In this document: one piece after another, positions 61,480-64,000 of the stretch
Position numbering within the stretch: the stretch's first letter is position 1
How the letters are laid out: each line of letters starts with the position of its first letter
Source: Ichthyophthirius multifiliis
Lineage: Eukaryota > Ciliophora > Oligohymenophorea > Hymenostomatida
Reading direction: 5' to 3'
Length of the DNA: 64,000 bases
Assembly (NCBI RefSeq): GCF_000220395.1
Contig: NW_004086413.1
Coordinates: forward strand, 1-64,000
Program-made: the position numbers and the translations under genes
The notes under the pieces: model-generated
Databases searched by the model: none
What the model saw: the letters and a program-made list of their open reading frames with translations, nothing else
Told to the model about the DNA's origin: nothing

Positions 61480-62767
61480 ATTTTAATTTTTGCTATATTT
61501 TTAATTGTCTAAAGTAACTTTTTATAAAACTAAGTTCATATTCAATTTAAATTTTAATTATATATTAGTTTTTTAAATAATTATACACTACATTTATATT
61601 TATTTTCATATATATAATACATTTAATAAACAAATAAATTATTTATATTTTATGGTCTAATATAGCTCTAATTATTCGAATTATTATTAAATAATAAATT
61701 ACAACGAAAATCTATATTTAAAAATTTTTACTACTTAGTTGAAGAATTATCATTTTTTTATTTTATCGTTACCATTTTAAATAATACTATTATTCATACT
61801 ATTTTAGTTATTTTAAATATTCATTTATTATTTTAAATTAGACATAAAATTTTTTCCCATCCATTTAATTTTCGAAACTATTTTAATTTAACTAATTTTA
61901 TAAAGTCATCTAAAATATTTATTATCTAATCTAAGATTTTAATTATTAATTTTAAGAACTGAAAATCACTTCGTATATAATAAATAAACTCTATTTTACC
62001 ACAGACTTATATAATTCATTCTGATTTTTCTCTTTCAAATTATTTTTCTCAAACATCACTGTAACAGGATATAATTATGTCATGATTTTTATGTATTTCC
62101 GAATAAAAATATATCATTCTAAGAATTAATTAACTATATGATTTTCCCTACGTTTTATTTTTTCATATATTTACATTCCTTTGTAAATACTTTAGCTTTC
62201 TAAAAGTTTCTAAATTAATTATCAATTTTTTTATATTAGATATGGTATTTAGGAAACATTATATGCATTATATAATTATTTATATGAATAAATATTAATT
62301 TACTTTATATTTTCTGTATTAATTTTATTTTTAAGTATTATCTAAAATATTTCTTTTAATTTTATCTATATATTAAAAAATTTCTAAATATCAAATTCAT
62401 GATGCATATAATCTATTGCTTTTTTAATATATAAATACTTATATGTATTTTATATTTCTATTTCTTTTAATTATTTAAATCTATTTTTATTTTCTTTCCT
62501 ATTAAGAACTTACTTTCTTAATAAATACTTTTCATTAAATTTATTTCATAATTTCTAAATATATCTAAAATTCGGCAAGTATAATTTTCTCTTTTTTTGA
62601 TGACTATTCCTATAATTTTTGTTCTTTCTATTGTTATTATATATATTTGTCTATTTCATTAATTTCAGAATTTTGCCTTTATTTTTTTTATCCCCGTCTT
62701 TAATATCAAAAGAATACAACTTATTCGCCAAATCATGAATAAAAGTATAATTATTGTATTTTAACAT
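61480..62767 (-). pseudogene. Possible degraded or mis-assembled coding region
   Basis: Minus-strand segments with protein-like composition appear in different frames: MLKYNNYTFIHDLANKLYSF; NSEINEIDKYIQQQQKEQKL; AIDYMHHEFDIQKFFN; KIDNQFRNFQKAKVFTKECK; PVTVMFEKNNLKEKNQ. Several TGA or frame changes separate them and I cannot find GT...AG introns to join all of them. It could be a pseudogene, a region with indel errors, or a gene whose introns I failed to find. No homology is recognised. All other genes of similar length in the window splice cleanly, which makes this one stand out. Confidence 0.35.
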
Positions 62768-63730
62768 TATAATAGTAACTTCAGAGAACACAATTTATCA
62801 ACCTCCAAACTCACTCATTAATTTTTTTTTTTTTGTAAGATCGTGTTATTACATTAATATATTGATTTTTTCAAATAGAAAGTAATGTTTAAAGCCGATA
62901 AGTCAATATATTTATTTTATTCATTTTATTTGAATTTTTTAAGACATTTAAGTTATATATTTTCATTTAAATTTCTATTATTAAATAAAATAAAAAACTA
63001 TTGCCTATCTTTTTTATAATATAATGAAAATTAATACACATATATGCTCGTGATTTTAAAGATATATTATTAAATAAATTTTAATTAAATAAAATTTATT
63101 TTTAAATATTCATAATTTTCATGTATTTTATTATTAATATTTTTTTCATTTTCATATTAATATTTATATATAAGTTAAAACTAAGAAAATAACTAAATTC
63201 ATTGATATTAATTGAGTTTATATATACATAATAACATATTTAAATATAATTAGAATAAATTTTGTTTATTTCATTATTTATTATTAAAAAAAAAAAATAT
63301 TATATAATTTTTATTTCATAAAAAAAAAAAAAAACTAATAAATAATCAATTTATTTTCTTTTATTTTTATTAAAAAAAAAAAATCTATAGTATATCTAAT
63401 CATTACTTTGATTAAAAAAATAAAATAAAAGTCGCATAAATATTTTAAGATATTAAGATATTGTAAATATATAAATAATAGATTTATATAAAATATTTTA
63501 ATTTTTTATATTAAAAGAAAAAATATATTTGTCTATTTATATATATTTATTTTTTAATTTAATATATATTATTAAATATTTTAAGAAAAATTATTCTTAT
63601 TTATAAAAACAAAAATAAAATTATTTATTTAATATGTTTTTTGTTTATTATTAATCTTATTTATTCAATAATAAAAAATTAAATATTTTAATAATTTTAT
63701 TTTTATAGTTTAGAAATAATGTTTTAAATT
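62768..63730. other. A+T-rich intergenic DNA
   Basis: Spacer with several oligo-A/T runs near 62820 and 63280-63380. Nothing recognised on either strand. Confidence 0.5.
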
Positions 63731-64000
63731 TCATTTTTAAATATTTTTTAATTCATTTTCTTAGTTTTTAATTTATTCTTATTACAAATCATATTATTAT
63801 TATTATTGTTATTATAAAACTTATTATTAAACTTGTTATTAAACTTGTAATTATGATTATTATTGTTATTCTTATTAATCTTTTTGCTTGATTTATTCTT
63901 TTTACTTTTCTTTAGCTTATTCTTTTTATTTACTACTTTTATTTTTATTTTTCTAGTCCCTTTTCGAGCTTGATCTTGATCTCGATCTCGATCTTGAAGA
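63731..64000 (-). CDS. C-terminus of an RS-rich / poly-Gln protein (partial, runs off the window)
   Basis: The last 89 codons plus TGA of a minus-strand gene continuing beyond the right edge. At the window edge the protein has alternating Ser-Arg (SSRSRSRSRSSSKRD), like the RS domain of SR splicing factors and other RNA-processing proteins. A Lys/Gln segment, poly-Gln interrupted by Val and Leu, and the end ENELKNIQK before TGA follow. The RS-encoding DNA (GATCGA repeats) is the most G/C-rich stretch nearby. The RNA-binding domain, if any, lies outside the window, so the family is not assigned. Confidence 0.7.

Overview
The window reads as nuclear DNA of a ciliate. It is extremely A+T-rich, and its protein-coding stretches contain in-frame TAA and TAG throughout, at places where related proteins tolerate or carry glutamine; nearly every gene ends at TGA. 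Read with TAA/TAG = Gln, with GT...AG introns mostly about 37-150 nt long, most loci become long intact ORFs whose spliced lengths divide by three. The code and very high A+T fit an oligohymenophorean ciliate such as Ichthyophthirius or a Tetrahymena relative, but the species cannot be fixed from the sequence. Because TAA/TAG are sense codons, conventional ORF calls here are fragments or shadows. No rRNA, tRNA, CRISPR array, mobile element or telomeric repeat was recognised.

Layout. 0.5-6.3 kb: twin calcyphosin-like EF-hand protein (+), FSH1-type serine hydrolase (-), Zn-finger/coiled-coil protein (+). 7-20 kb (+): casein kinase 1, a THADA/Trm732-like tRNA-modification scaffold, an SLC22-like MFS transporter, a membrane protein and a coiled-coil protein. 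20.5-26 kb, mixed strands: Gln-rich coiled coil (-), AGC-like kinase (+), B-box/coiled-coil/PHR-like protein (-), unknown protein (+). 27-33 kb (+): Gln/Asn-rich protein, small basic protein, GRASP55/65 Golgi protein. 32.8-34.4 kb (-): leucine-rich-repeat-like exons.

35-44.6 kb (+): one very large, intron-rich surface protein with a signal peptide, dozens of furin/GF-receptor-type Cys-rich repeats and C-terminal membrane segments. It carries one in-frame TGA and one apparent frameshift. 45-55.4 kb (-): a basic protein, a two-repeat voltage-gated-type cation channel with TxDxW filters, and a 7.2-kb gene for a signal peptide + beta-propeller-like + beta-helix + seven-TM protein. 56.2 kb to the end: an Ulp1-like protease fold with replaced catalytic residues (+), a rhodanese-dual-specificity phosphatase fusion (-), a disrupted reading-frame region (-), and the C-terminus of an RS/poly-Gln protein running off the right edge (-).

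The genes look like ordinary, unclustered eukaryotic genes (signalling, trafficking, membrane proteins) and not an operon or island. The most unusual content is in the two large surface proteins, the two-domain channel and the apparent pseudo-SUMO-protease. Exon boundaries come from reading frames and splice consensus by eye; those of the two largest genes and of the loci marked low confidence are approximate.
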